Of a DNA stretch of 64,000 bases, positions 41,946-57,100 are shown in pieces. The notes under the pieces were generated by a model. It did not search any database and was not told the DNA's origin. It saw only the letters and a list, made by a program, of their open reading frames with translations. Position numbers and translations under genes: made by a program. Source of the DNA: Symbiodinium kawagutii (Eukaryota > Sar > Dinophyceae > Suessiales > Symbiodiniaceae); assembly GCA_009767595.1 (NCBI GenBank), contig VSDK01023833.1:180994-244993 (forward strand), written 5' to 3'. Positions within the stretch are counted from its first letter, which is position 1. Every line of letters begins with the position of its first letter.

Positions 41946-44900
41946 CCATCATCATCATCATCCTTCTTAACCACCCTGTTTGTTTTTGTCCATCTCCGAA
42001 ACAAGCACATGTAAATAATAACAACAAACATCTCTTCGAAACCATCGAACCTAAACCGTCACTATGCCACCAAACCCAACATCAACCATCGATCCCCGGT
42101 GGCACTTGGCTCCGCCCTGCCACGGAGGCGCAGCGGGCGCAGCGCATCACCGTTTTGGCGGAGCAGCAAAGGAGCGGATGATTTCAGGGTGGATGAGTCA
42201 GTGGCGAGTGGTCAGGAAAGGGTGGATGAATGACTCATTAATGATGAATGAGTGCTTAGGTAAGGGTGAGGATTGAGTGAAGGAATGGTTCAAGCTTGAT
42301 GATGAGATGGTTGATGAAGATCGATGTTGATTGTTGATTATTGATATTTGCAGTAAGTACTAGCCAAGGTTTGGTGATTGATTATTCAATACTTACGAAG
42401 AACTGCGCAAGACGTCTAAGATTTATGAATACCGATGGTCAATGATGTTTAGTGATGGTGATTGCTACTGGCTAAGAAGTGCTTATTTGATGAATCCTCA
42501 TGGTGCAAGATATGAAAAATGCCTGATTGAGCTACCCAAAGATGGCTAATGTTGGCTGATGATTTTTGATGATGAATGAAGGTGAACAATAGTGAACAAT
42601 GGCTGATCTTTAGCACATATTGTTGAATCATGGTCAATAGCGGTGAATCATGGGCTTAATGGTTCACAGATGACTGGTTTTCGAGCTCATTTGACGAGCT
42701 TTATGGGCTTTGTCATGGGCTCATCAAGTTCAAACGCGCCCTTGGCTGATCATGACTTCTGGGTATCTCCACTGGTTGGTGAACTACCAGCCACGTGTCA
42801 CTCGCCTCGCCAACAGTGGCAGCAGCAACAGCTGAGGTGAGTACCTGCAAGTCGTTGATCTTGGGTAAAGAAGTGGTAGCAACCCGCGCAACTTCATCAC
42901 AGGGACAAGCAGAAACCAGTTGCGTTGAAAGCGTCTAGGGGGCTGTTGTTGGTTTTTCTCGCCTCTCTTGGCTCATATATGACCTGGCCTAAGCTGAAGA
43001 AAATTTACTTGAATATCATTTTATTTCAAAAGCCTCCCAACAAGAAAACTATAAGAATCTTAAAATGAATGAGAAATCTTGGACCATTATGAATGGTCCA
43101 ACCAAGCATTCTGAATAGTAATCTGATACGTAGTCTGAATATAATGCTTCTTGGCTGGTAGACCAACCAACCAACTGAGTCACCAAGCAATAAAATCTAA
43201 TGCAGTTAGACCCAGTTGGTACATATCCCCTACTATTGTTGGTTATCATCCCCTTTTATTAACCATTATAACCAGCTATTGTTAGTTGGTTCACCAACCA
43301 ATTATGAATCACTTCGACCCAGGGTTTCCTGCAGTTGCCAGGCAGTCGCGCGTGACTCAGGCGCACCTGTTGCGCCCCAGCAATGCCGGTGGCAGCACGT
43401 GGAAATGAGGTGTTTTCCACCAGTTCTGTGGAACATGGTTAAGTATTGAACCGATGGACAGGTGGGGATACCCAAGCCTTTCTGGCTACAAATGTATTTA
43501 TTTACACAATTCATTCATGTAGATATACATCGTAAATTAGATTCATCATGCATGCAGACCATAGTTTTTGAGACTTCGCTGTTTCCAAAGCCTCAAGAGT
43601 AACCCTTTGGTGCACCTTCGATATTCTGTGGGTGGATATCCCTTCCGGTGCAAATCGCCATTTTTGAATATGTAAAGCAGCTATAGATGGTGGAGGTTCC
43701 ACGGTAACCGGGCCAATGTTTCCAGTGAAGTGCCATGGATTGATCATCTCTTGGAATCTTTTTCAAGGCTTTGGCAAGAGAAGACGAGGAAGATGAGGAG
43801 CTGCGAATGGGGGTAGCAGCTGGGGGATGGGAACAGCTGATACTTAGGTGATTTCACTATGAAAGATTCTTATGTAGATTGATATTCTGAATGAATATGG
43901 TATAGGTGATTCCTACTATGACTCAGGTGTTTGATATTGTGCACCTTTTGCACATGTGCAATTCGAAGTAGCCAGACTTTGACAGACATGTATCATTTCC
44001 AAGCCTCAAAAGGGGACCACTGAAGTTGCAATGTCCAGGAGATTGCGAAAGCTCTGGAAGATGAGGCCGAGATAGGCGAATCCTTTGCCGCCCGTGAGGT
44101 TTCAAGGTGGAATGTGCAGCCCCATCTATGTCAATGAATGGTTGGTGATGATTGATTACTATTGGTTAATAGATGGTTTCTCATCGTCAATGGTTTGTAG
44201 GTTTGTGACAACCCCCACCCAGACGAAGGGGTTTGTTCAGGAACGAAAGGATCACTGTTTGGAGTTGATGCCCCGATAAAATGCATGTGTCACTGCCAAC
44301 CAACCGAAGAACATGCAAAAATGGTGTGAACCATCCATCCTGAACCTTTGTTGAATATTCGGTTGTTTCTCAAAATAGGGGTACCCCCAAATCATCTAGC
44401 TATCAACCATTTATAGTAGTAAACCATCCATTTTTTGGGTTCCCTATTTTGAGAGACCACCATTCCTTTCATTTCTGGGAAATGAAAGTCATGGTTGTGT
44501 TGACCAAAAGCTGTCGAGTTGCATTTTTCGAAGCTGCCGTGGTAAGCACAGCAGCGGCGTGGACGCAGCTATCTCAGCAAACCCGTGGCAAAGTGCGGAT
44601 GTCTGATACCCGTTTACTGTTGGAAAATCTTGGGTTTTTGGTGGTCAAATCTCCAAGATTTCCAGTAGATATTTTCACCAATCCAGTGACCCAGGTCAAA
44701 TCTCAACCATTTCTTTGAAGGCTGTGGAGTTTTGATGCTTAGACACTCACGCACAGTACCTAGTGCAATCCTGTTGCCAGCGAGGTTCAACATGCAACAG
44801 ATCTGCGTGTGTCGAAGCAGATCTGGAAGTTTTTCAACTGGTGGTTGGGGGGTATGCCAGATATGGACGTGCCCAGCTTGTTCCTGTTGTTTATACGCTC

Positions 44901-45071
44901 AGATGCCACGAATTTCCGAGGATGAACCAATACGATTCATTCTCATGGGTATTAAGCCATTATCCTTAGCCTTCGCTGGGTATTAACGATCATCTTCAAC
45001 TATCTACTACCTGCTACTACTGCTGCTGCTACTACTACTACTACTTCTACTTCTACTACTACTACTACTAT

Positions 45072-45127
<56 letters not shown>

Positions 45128-48100
45128 GTAGCCTGACGAACATCTACTCCCCTTGACCCCTCCAAGTCACACCACCCTCTCATGGAAGGTTACGACTTCA
45201 AGGACTGCGGGCTGCTTCATTGGAAGTGAAGTGGGTGAGATTTGGCCTTTTTTCTCGGAGAACTGTTGGTTTAATGTGATTTAACCAGATTTTAATGCTG
45301 GTTTTAACGAAGCTTAGTGGCCAGTTCATTTTTCAATGCGGCTTCAACCGAGCTCAAACAAAATGATACAATATGTAAATATATTTAATATATATATATA
45401 TATATATATATTTATACACACACACACACGCAATCTGGTCACCGATTTCGTCGATGTTGTCAAGTTGTCCAGATGTGGGCCAACCGCCAACCAACAATCT
45501 ATAGTTACTGCATCCGAAGCCAGCACCTGTTGACTGCTCCCTGGCTGGTGGTATGGGAACCATGGTTAGTAATAACCACACTCAACCATATGCCGTAGCT
45601 GCCCTAACCTACCTTTTTGTGGTTTATCATAAGCTGGGATTCTCCCTGCTCACCATCTTCTTCAGGACGCAAAGTATAGGAGGACGGCGGCTGCTCTCGC
45701 TGCTCTTGTGGGTGAAGCATGTGCATGCATGCGCCATGTTTTCGATGGGAATAACCCAACAGAGAAGCCGGAAAAAGTAGGGTTTTTAAGCGTCAAATTT
45801 GTGGTGTTTTTGTTTTTGTTGCATTATTTGGGAAACACAGTGAGTAGTTGTTGCAATTGATGGTCGAGGGACAGTAATTCTCCATAGATGCTGACGATGG
45901 CGCAGCATTGGCCTCGTTCTTCCTGAAAGACATGACATGACCCTGTCCTTTTGCGGCAGCGGGGGGGAAAGCCGAATCGCTGTTGCTGCTATTTGTTAAG
46001 GGATGATAGGATGTGCTTGGTATATGGCATCCGTGAGAACAGGTGGCCAACTGGTCAGTGGACAAAGGACTTTGCAGCCAGTTGCCAGCTATCCAATTAG
46101 CAGCCCTTGACGTGTCGCAAGCCTGGGAATGCTGTGGCCATATCCCAGTCCCAGTCTACTAAGATTTTGGTTCTTCAGGGTGGCAACTTTCTGAGGGGTG
46201 TTCATGCTAAGCAAGTCTCACTTTTTTGAAAAAGAGATCTTTTACAATCACAAACCCCAAAACGAAAGTTGTCGGTGTCCCCAAGCCACAGGCAAGAGAG
46301 GCGGTCGCTGAATATTTCTCCATGGATGCGACCTTGCTACAATACCTGCTACAACAAAACCTTCCGGAGGCCGCGCAGCTTTCTTTGTTGAAACGCAGCT
46401 GAGAATGGTTGAACACCAAGCACCAAGGGATGCCACCACACTGAAAGGGTCACTGATACTACCTGGGTGTGTCATGGTGGTAGATCGGGGTACCCTCTAG
46501 AAACCACACGAGATATGGGTTCAAAGTTCAGGGAACTAACCAGCCTTGGGGTGTAGACGGAGACACCACGATGCAGCCTCCTGGTAGATCAGGGGTATGA
46601 TGATTCGGTATCCCAGCGGGGTGGTGAATGCTTAATAGTTGATAATTGGTGAGAATGACCAACAGTTGAAGAGGGGATATACAAACTCTGAGGTTGGTCG
46701 GGGGAGCCAATGGTGACCTGCCTGGTAGGCTCCGCAAGATTCTGCGGCCGGTGGTGAAGCACATTTACTTTGACCTGGCCGTGGGATGCTAAGTCGGGGA
46801 GCTGTTTGACCGAAAACTGAAATTCTTCGCCGGACTTCGTGAAGCTTCGGTTTTCAGCTGGTCCTGAGCTGATGACTCGCTGATGACTAGCTGCTGATTA
46901 AGTTCGTGATTCGATTTCTTGCAAAGATGGTTGAGCTTTGGTTCGGTGAGAATTCAGCCAGATGGCGAGCTGCCAAACGAAGTCGCTTCCCTTTCCAACA
47001 AGATGAAGTATACAGTCGTTTGTGTCCATACCCAGAGAGTATGTCAGCTTGTGTTTCATGCAAGTGACATATCAAGACTCGGCAAGGGTTTGGGGCATCC
47101 CTCTCCCCCAGATACACACCTGCTTTCAAAGCTGGAGGTGCTCTATAGATATTCCTTATTCTTGGGGTGTTGAGGGGTACCACAGCGAATGAAGCAAGCA
47201 AATGGTCGAATCTTCTTTGCTATGTTTCTAATTTCTAAAATGTCTTCAGCAGTTGCACATCCATGGCGTTTTAGCCGTCTCTTCCCCTTGATTGTTTTGA
47301 CCGTTGCAAAGCTGAGCATTTCCTAACATGGGACTATTCGACTATCCCATTCCTCCCAGGTAAAATCATTAATTATTTTACATGGGACTATCCCATTTTT
47401 CCTTTACTTTCCCTGGTAAAATCATGATTTGGGAACGGCTTGGGGTTCCCTGCGATAGCAGCAGAAGTGTCCTGGTCATGTCATGACTGAGCGCCTTAGC
47501 CCGGCCCCCCTGGTGATCTGAGTCGACCATGACCATCATGCTGAGCGCACTCATCATGGGCATTGAGGACACGGCTGGTGGAGGGTGCTGGTGAAATGAA
47601 AAGGTGGGCTCAGTACCAACCATCAGAGGATCAGAAATGAATTCTAAGCCCATGAAACTGGTGGTGACTGCCCGTCGATGACAGTCATCACGTGTCATCA
47701 CCCAACAAGATCAACAAGATCCAGCTGTCTCGTTGTCTCGGACAGCAACTGCTATAAGTTGCACCCTGCTGCTTTGATGGTTCTTAGCCTGCCAAGAAAT
47801 TTTGGTGGCAGTCTGTTGCGAGCAGAGCTGGAGATCTTTGGGCATCAACATTCTTTGGAAGACCAGTTGGTCGGTTGGTTGCCTCTCGCATATTTCTCAT
47901 GACGGGGTACCACCAGGGATACACCCGCCAGGGTTCCGCCAGATACTTGGCCAGGCGGAGATTTGGAACCCCAACAGCGGAACGCCCAAACCCGCGTGGG
48001 AGAGCCTGGCCAGTTGGATCCTGGATGGGGTCACTCTTGTGGGGAGCTATTCATGAAGTGGAAATATCTAAGTCTATCAATAGCTTCTGTTTCATCATGT

Positions 48101-51100
48101 TTCCACTTAGTTGATCAATAATTAAGTGGATCAATAATTAAGTGGATCATTGAAAATATTGATTCTCAGCTTCACTGAAACATCATCAGTGAACACATCT
48201 ATTAGCACCTGCAGTGAGATGAGCTGTCCAGGGGGGTTTGTTTTGTGGTCCTGACCTGCCCACCATGTGGAGCCGTCTCCCAGGTGGATCGATCCCATCA
48301 TGTGGGCGGTGAACTGCCTCTTCCTGGGCGAGTGGGTTCTGCGCTTCATCGTTGGAGGTGGACGCTGGCTCAAGGCAGGGGCTGCGAAGCCTGCGTCGCG
48401 GAGCTGGAGGCTTGGTGGTCAAATTGGATTCCTTCCTTCCATTAGTTACCCCCCCATCCCCCCAATAAGAGAATACTCCAGGGGTGTTTTTAGTCTTTGG
48501 GGAGGGGGGATTGGCGTTTAGTACTAGGAATTGATGACATGATTCTTGACAGAGCATGAAAAGATTGAAATCGCTTGCAGATAGGAGACCTTGAACATTG
48601 GCTTCACCTTTGCTGTCCGGACCTCGGGGAGGTGGTACGGCTTTGGGGTGTGATCAGCGGCCCAGTGTCCTCCACTACCAGTCTTGACCAGTGAATCAGC
48701 TTCCAAGTTTCAAACCGGAAATCAGTTGATCAGCTTCCAGATTTCTGGCGCTGGATGCCCCCAGCCCTCCCCAGTAGCAGCACCTGCGCAGCCCTAGGGA
48801 CCCATGTGCGAAACGCCACCCAGGCCTGGGCCCCTTTCTTCCTCTCGGCCTTCGGTGACACGGTGGAAACCGTAACCTGGCATCATGCGCCGGTCAAGGA
48901 CTTCCAGGTTCAGCTGTTGAAGACACTGGTTATTTGGGGGGTTCTTAAACTGGGGGACCATGGGGGACCCGAAAAATGGTTAGTTTCATGGATGATTTCA
49001 AGGTACTCCTATCTTTGATTATTTTTGAGATATTTTGAGAAACCACCGTTTGTTGTGAGTTGTTCACTTTTTGATTCGCAGGTTATTTGCTGGTTGAATG
49101 ATGGCTAGTAATATGTGTTCTAATTGCTGCTTGAATATTTGTTGCTAGTGATTTGATTGAACAATGACTATATAATGATCGTTTGCTGGTTATGTAGTTG
49201 TTGTTTGCTGGTTAGTTTTTGGTCAAGCAATGACTCCCTGATGGTTGTAGAGTTGCTACTGTGGAATAGGGCAAATGTCCATTAATATGCAGTGTATATA
49301 TGTATACACACCGGTATATCTATGTGTATATATATATATACAATTATGGTTGTTATAATGGGGCATTCAGGGATCACCGCAGGTATGTGCATATAATCAG
49401 TTACAACCATTGTTTGCCCTCACTAAGTCCTGGTTAGAACGAAGATGACCATCATATTTCACCTTGCATCATTGACCATCATCATTGACCTTTCATGGTT
49501 GACCATCATTATTGACCTTTTTATGGTTGACCATCATTATTGACCTTTCATGGTTGACCATCATCATTGACCATCATCAGTGACCTTTCATCATTAACCA
49601 TCATCGTTGACCATGATCATTGACCATGACCATTGACCATCATCGTTGACCATGATCATTGACCATGACCATTGACCATCATCGTTGGCCTTTCATCATT
49701 GACCTTTATCAGTGATCATCATCATTGACCTTTCATCATTGACCATGATAGCCTCGCAAAAACCGACTCCTTGGCATGGAGTGATCCACACTGCTCAAAA
49801 CTTCCTGACCGGAATGCCCCGCTTGAGGTTCGCATCGTTCTTAGGCAGGGCGGGGGACACAGCTGCCTTTGGTTCACTACTTTCTTCAAAGGTAAGCCAT
49901 GGCAAAGCTATGCCATCAGCTATGCCATTTGGATAAAGCTGGTAATTACACGATGAATAGCGAATTTGGACTGGTTTATGATGTGGTACATATGAATAAC
50001 ATCACCATTTGGGCTGTTTTATGATGGTTAATGGTCCACCACTGGCAAGCAGGCTTCAGATTACCAGATGGTTAATCAAGAAGGATCCCCCCAAAAAGTC
50101 ATGGTAAGCTAACCTTGAGTTTAGACTAAACTGGAGATTGAACATCACCATTTCTAACAGGCAAAGCAGCCATGAAAGGTGGATTTTCGAGCGACACCCC
50201 CACGGGTGACCACCTTTAGAATCCGATGAACATGGCTGCCAACTCTTAGATGCGATATGCAAACCACCGCCAGTGATATCAAAAGTGCTACCGACTCGCA
50301 ACTGGCACAGATGTTTTAGTATCTGGTGACAGCTACAGCAGCTACAGCAGCTACAGAACACATCTTTTGATCACCAGGGGATCACAACAACCAGATCCAG
50401 AGAGGACCAGCGGCACCGCTACAAGCTGGTTACATGGGCGAGCTAGCTGGCGCACGGCTTCCACCCTTCAATATCCGCTACCTTTGAGCGAGTGCGACAG
50501 GTTGTTGAGATTTGGCAAGGCCATACATACAATCAAGAACGTCAAGGCGAGAGCGGTGCTGTGATGCTCTCATGATGTTGGAGATAAGGTGATGAGCTGC
50601 GTCTGGGTCATGAGGATTAAGAGCGACATGATGGCGATGGCAGTATCGGTATTGAAGAAGCTATTGGTGATGATCGTCTATAGAGAAGGATCACAGTAGC
50701 ATGGCAGTGGGTCTTCCAGAAGGCGCTGATAGTGAAAAATGATTTTGCAGGATCAGCTCTAAGATGCAGCAATAATTGCGAACCTACAGTGGCCGTTGGT
50801 GCCCCTGCTATCCGAGTAGCGATGCTTCAGGGCTTCAAAGTCATTTGGCTACTCCTCTCTGGCCTGTGGGAAGCCAAGCTGAATTGACCATTTGGTGGAG
50901 CAGAGTGAAGATGAGCTACTATTCGCCACCAACAACTACCAATGAACCATCAATGAACCATCAATGAACCATCAATGAACCACTGATTGACGACTAATCA
51001 GTCAATCATCATGAACCATCAGGCAACATCAGTCATTCAAGTCATTATTTGTCCGCATTAGTGCACTGATTTGCACTGCCATCACCGAAGCAATGACAGC

Positions 51101-54100
51101 ATTGCGAAGCTGAGCCACCAATGATTGCGACTCCCATGGGATGGTGAACCCACGGCTGCTCCACACATGGCGGATGGTACCCCGTCGTCCCCAGGGATTC
51201 AGCCGGGTCCATGGTGGCCCTTCCAAGGTTTGCCTCTGCCGGCACGCTCTTCTGGTCGTGCCTGTTGCTGGCCACCTCTGTGTGGGGCTTCCTCAGTAAG
51301 ACACAAATCGACTCGGGTGATGGTGATCGAAAACTAGTGGCGGGGCAATCGTAAAGAATCAAGTATAGCTGGTTGATGCTGGTTGTACTGGTTGTACCCA
51401 TTAACATCTCTAGTACCCAATCGGTAACTGTTGATGATGAATACTGGTCTGTTTTGAGAACGTTACTTAATCTCCGGTCAGTCGTTTCTCCTGCTTGGGT
51501 ATTAATCACTACTGCTCACTGAATCACTACTGCTTGGGTTATCATTACTATTGCAACTATTGCCGGTCAATCGCTACTACTGCTTGGGTTATCGTTAATT
51601 GTCGACTATATCCGCAACGAGACCAGGCGCTGAGAGGCGAAGAGACGAAGAAGTTGAGATAAACCATCGCGAATTGTTAAACAATGGTTCATGCATGGTT
51701 GATATATGGTTCATATAAATAAATAAATAGATAAATGAATATATATATATATGTTTAGATAGGGAAATTGATGACATGGTTAATATGTGCGACTCTCCCG
51801 CCGCTACCAAATCGTAGGGGATCCACAAGCAGAATAAGGAATGCTGAAGTGGCATCGTTGACTCATGCTGAACCTGCGCACAAGCGTGACCCCACACCTA
51901 CTCCGATGCGACCCCCTCCAAAACAATTCCTTGGCCATGGATTCCTCTTTGGACCACGCTCGCAAAGCCCTTCATCACTCGGGGTTGGATGCAGTTCTAA
52001 GTCAATTTGAACGGAAGCGCCACGGTTTTATTTTGTAAAATCAGTGAGACTCCTCGCTAGGATTTTGTAAGCCAGGAACCTCCTTTTTTGAGATTGTGTG
52101 TTGATTTGCATTGACTGTTGGATTACACACGTTAGGCTTCCTATAGCTTCCTCGGGTGGCTGTGAACCCTGCTTCTGCAAAATTTTGCGAAAGGTGTCAG
52201 ATATCACACAGCTAACCCTGATGCAGCCATTCTGGAAGAGTTGTGCTTTTCACTCAAGATGCTTTGTCGATCAAAATTGTGGATGCCAAAAGACAACTTG
52301 CAATCCCCTTTGAAGGCGTCAAGGCCAACTTGCATCGGAAGCTAGAAAATGAGCAGGAACGGGGTTGGGTTGAACCGCGCACTGTGAAAATCATGGCTGG
52401 ATAATCCCAGCAGCTTCTAGATGGAATGGCCAGGTTCATGGCCAGGTTCCAGCCAGCTATGTTTGAGTACCAGAAAGTACAACGGGTCAGTTTTCAGCGC
52501 AGAGGTGGCTGAGCGCCTCACTGCCGCTGAGGCTGTTCTTTAGCATCATTGCTGCCCCGAACTCAGGAACTGAGCGTTCCGGGTTGCTGTGTAAGCGCTG
52601 GTTCGAGATCGGAAGCGGCGGTACTTGCTTGGCCCATAGAATCAATTCCCTGGGGGGACTTGATATTGGGATATAGCCCCATGGTCCTAACTTTCAATGC
52701 TATCGCTATGTTTGATTTGATCAGGTTCACCAAAAGTTTTGTCTGATGCTTTTTCTACTGAGTTTGTGACATTGCTCACACTGCTGGTCAATACAATCTG
52801 CGAAATGGGTGCAGTAGGTGAAAATGCCTGCTGCCTGATTGCAGTACTCAAATGTTGACCAACAAAAATATGTTTCTCTTGTGACTGCAATGGTATCATC
52901 CACACCAGTTACGTTCATGAGCCAACAATGCATATGAATGCATGATTCATGATCCCATATGATCCCTCAGTCATTGCCAGATCAGGGAACTCGTGGGCCC
53001 AGCATTTGCTGTGGCCCCGGTGTTGCTACCAGCATTGATCCGCTTGCTGACCGTTCGTCATGGCACCGGAATGAGCTTTAAGCGAGGTCGATCTCATTGG
53101 CTACGCCGATGCCTGGACCTATCAGCCTGAGGCCGGGTATCACACGATAGTTCAACAACATATGGTGCTTTCTCAAAATATGGGCACCCCAAAGTCATGG
53201 TTGGTTTATAAATAACATGAAATGACTAATCTTGGATGATTTGGGGGTACCCTATGACGTGAGAAACCGCCATATATCAAAATACATAGCTGGCTGGTGG
53301 TTTTAATCATTTTTTGTTTTCCCTATTGCTCATTAACAAATGGTTGGTTGACTAATATTTTTCATTTTTTGTCAAGCGAAGCGCAGTCCAAAGCTTCAGT
53401 AGGTGGGACTACACGTCAGCAAAGTTCGAGTGAACTCTCCTATCTCGGGGAAAAACAATTTGATCCCAACTGTTACGACTGTGGCCACAGGTGCAAGACT
53501 GTTCCAAATTCGTGTGGTGTTTTGCCAGTCATTTATGGAGGGACCGAAATGTCGTTGAACTGCGGCGGTGGTGGCAACTTCAAAGATCGGGTGATGCACT
53601 TCTTGTTTGGAAGGGAGAAAAGCGAGTTGAACTTGAAGATACTGAAGCCAGCGATAAGACAAAGCCGCGTCCGGCCAATGGACCCGGGGGCGGCCGGGCC
53701 GAAAGGGAGAGGAAATCGTGCGCAGTGAATGGTATGATTTGAGAGAGATCTGGTGATCAAGGGAACCGTAGTGGTGCAAGATGGCCAAGGCATCGCGAAC
53801 CAAGCCACCTATTCCCAGTGTCCCGTTGGCACAGGATGCAGTGCCACGGTGGTTCACAACTATCCGTCCAGCCCTGAAGCAGACAGCGCCGCCTGTTTCG
53901 CCAGCGGTGAAATGCCACACGACAGAGCTGATAGTTGAGAAGGCTTTTTAAACAACCATGATTGTTAAATACCTGATCAGTCGTCCAAATTATGGGCTGG
54001 TAGTTTTGAGACGAATTCACAAGGGTGACGGTTTGTTTGTACTGACATGCAAAAATCAACCGCTTTGAGATACTCCCTGCAAAATGCTCAGCATCATAGA

Positions 54101-57100
54101 AAAACCATAAATGGTGTGCCCGTACAACCTGCCTGTGATTAGTGATGTTGGAGTCATATTAGTTTCATGGCTTCCCCAGTATATATGGTCGTAAAAAATG
54201 GGGGAACGTCATTTGTGGACAACCCCATATCAGGGATGTGAAGTGATAAATGATTGGCACAAATGCTAGTCGCATTCTGGTTCCCAAAGGCATCGTTTCG
54301 GGAGGTGGATCCCACTGACCTCCCGCGGTCCCAGGTTATTTTCATTCGTCTCCAGGGCATTTGCATATATACTTTTGCTGCTTAGTACATCATTTTCATG
54401 CCCAGACAGGACTTGGTGGTTTCAAGTTTCACCCATCCTACCGTAGTTTTATTGTTGTTGGTCATGATTCTTTTGATCTCATAGAAGTAACAATCAACCA
54501 TCAGCTACCTGTTGGCCAGAATTCGCCCTTGGTTTCCCCAGTTTTGCCAGAAGGACCCTCATGTTTGGACTGCGGCTGAGGTGGTGCAATGTTTACCATG
54601 AGCCGCTTTATGAGGCCGTCTCTGCAGTGGCCACGTGGTGAAATGTGGTCAACTTATGGCTAATAAGTTGTTGGTAGTAGCTAGAGACTGACAAGCGACA
54701 ATATTAGCAGTACCAATACTAGCAACATTTAACAAGAACCATGTCAAACTATAGCTAGCACCAATATTGACAAGTCATAAACAACATCAAACATCTCTAG
54801 GCGACGTGCCCCTGTTTCTACCGGTTCACCATGCCGGGGATGTGCCGATGTCACCGCTCCAGCTCCGATGGCGCGATGGATGTGGTGGAATACCTCATGC
54901 AGGTTGCGATCTCAGTTGAATGATGTCACTAACAACATGTATCAACATGGTAGCAAACACACACATGCCATGTGTATACATACATATATGTACATAAATG
55001 TATGTGCATGTAGAAGTATGTGCAACATATACATTCATCCCTATAATAATATGTATATATATCTTTAAATATTTGTAAATATGTATATATATATATACAT
55101 ATATCTCTCTTTATAGATATGAATATATATATATATATAGTAATGTTTACATGACACATATGCACTTTGAACCTCTGATCTTTTCAATCTCCATCGAAAC
55201 GCAAGTCGTCAGAGCCACGCCGCGGGAACAAGGTGCCATGGGAACAAGACGCAGATAACCCTACCGAGGCACGCCGATGCAGATCATGTTGAACCAATGG
55301 GCAATATGTAGGGGTTCATTAGCATAGGGGACCCCTCCAACATGTTGGGTTTATTACTATGAATGACTGTTAGTGGATGATTTGGGGGGTCACCTATTTT
55401 GAGAAACACCCTTTGTAGGGTTTTTTTCATCGTTTCAAAGGGGATTACAACGGTGAATGCTAGGGGATAACTACGAACTAGTCAAATTATGTGGTTAGTA
55501 ATACGCTCATAATGTGCCAGGGTCAAACGGTTAAACCGGGCTCAACCCGCATATTGACCAGTGAGTGGTCAACATTGTTTGGTTATAACCATGTGGTTTA
55601 ACCGGTTGTATTGGGGATGATAATAGAGAATAGTAACGGAAAACCACCAACTCTCATGGTTAAACCACTATTATTTGAGTGTTTCTCAAAGTAGGAGACC
55701 CTAGAAATGATTGGCTTACTGAAATTGATCAATATTGGATGATTTGGGGGTACTTCGCCCCTTTTAAGAATTATCACATATATATATATATAGATATTTA
55801 CAGCTACAGGCGGATGCATATATAGATACACATATGCATGTGTGTGTAATTTAGTATGTATTTACATATGTATAGGTATGTGGAAACATTCTTGTGTGTA
55901 CATGAAAATTCCGGTACATGTATGCATATGTCTATAATGCAAAAACCTGACGTAGCCATGTACAATACATCTAAGGCACATCTGTGATATATGAAGAAGA
56001 CTACAAATCGTTTGCAACCATCCCCAAATGGCTGAATAGGAAACCATTCGAGGATTCCTCGGTGCAGACATCCATGCAATATGGGGGCTATGAATTCCTG
56101 ATGTAGGGAAGTGGTTGAGAAATCCTAGGCCGATACCAGTTGGCAATAGATGGTATTTAGCCGGAAGCATATGGTGGTTTCTTAAAATAGGGGACCCAAA
56201 AAATGGTTGTTTTATCACTAATAAATGCCTAATAGTGAATGATTTAGGGGTACCCCTATTTTGAGAAACACCCATATGGAGTCATGATCACCTGTACTGG
56301 GCATATCCTCTTGCCAATCAGCATTGATGCGACTGCTTGGACCAATCGCTATTCACTGAAGATCCAAACTGCAGGGGATCCGCTTTGACCTTGGTTTCGG
56401 GGATGAGGATTATTTCAATATGGGCTGTCCGAAAAGAGTGTACTTCATGGCAGGCAGGATTCGTCGTTTCCCTATTCATCAACGATCATGTTGGGATGGG
56501 CCAGGGGTACCAGCATGTCCCCATGGCCGTGTACATGCAGATATGATTGGTTGGTTTCATTGTATGTACCATTATTCGAGTGACTAGTGCATTCTTTGTT
56601 ATATCTCTATGATATTCCCTATGATTTTAGCAAATGTTCTACACCAATCACCAGCTTATGAACCAACCTGACCCATTTTTTTTGGGTGCTACAGGGCCAG
56701 CCCTACATCTGGATCTTCCTCTTCGCTTTCCAGGCCGTGAGAGGGAGCTAAGGAGCCACCCATATAACCCTTTACAGGCTTTTTAGGCGGGGGCTAAGGA
56801 ACTACTCCAGATGGTAGTTAGGGCAGTTATTCATGGCTGGAAGTTTTGTGTTAGCAGTTTCCGCCCAACGGATGATCCATCGATATGTTCAGTTTTTGAA
56901 CCCCACGGGTTTGTGAATCCGTAAACTGGAAAATGGCACCAATCAGCTAGCAACATTTTATTCGCTTCATTTCTAAGATCCAGCACGTGCTGCTATGGAC
57001 TAGGTGATCCAGCATGGCCCGGAAGTAATAGTGAAACCAATCTGGGACGGGTGGCGACAACGAGCAAAGAAGTGTTGCTTACTCCTGGAACAGCTGCAGA

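Noticed and set aside
53396-53920. 174-codon minus frame
   Set aside because: Overlaps two plus-strand blocks, one of which (53,835-53,906) fits the channel phase chain. No motif on the minus strand.
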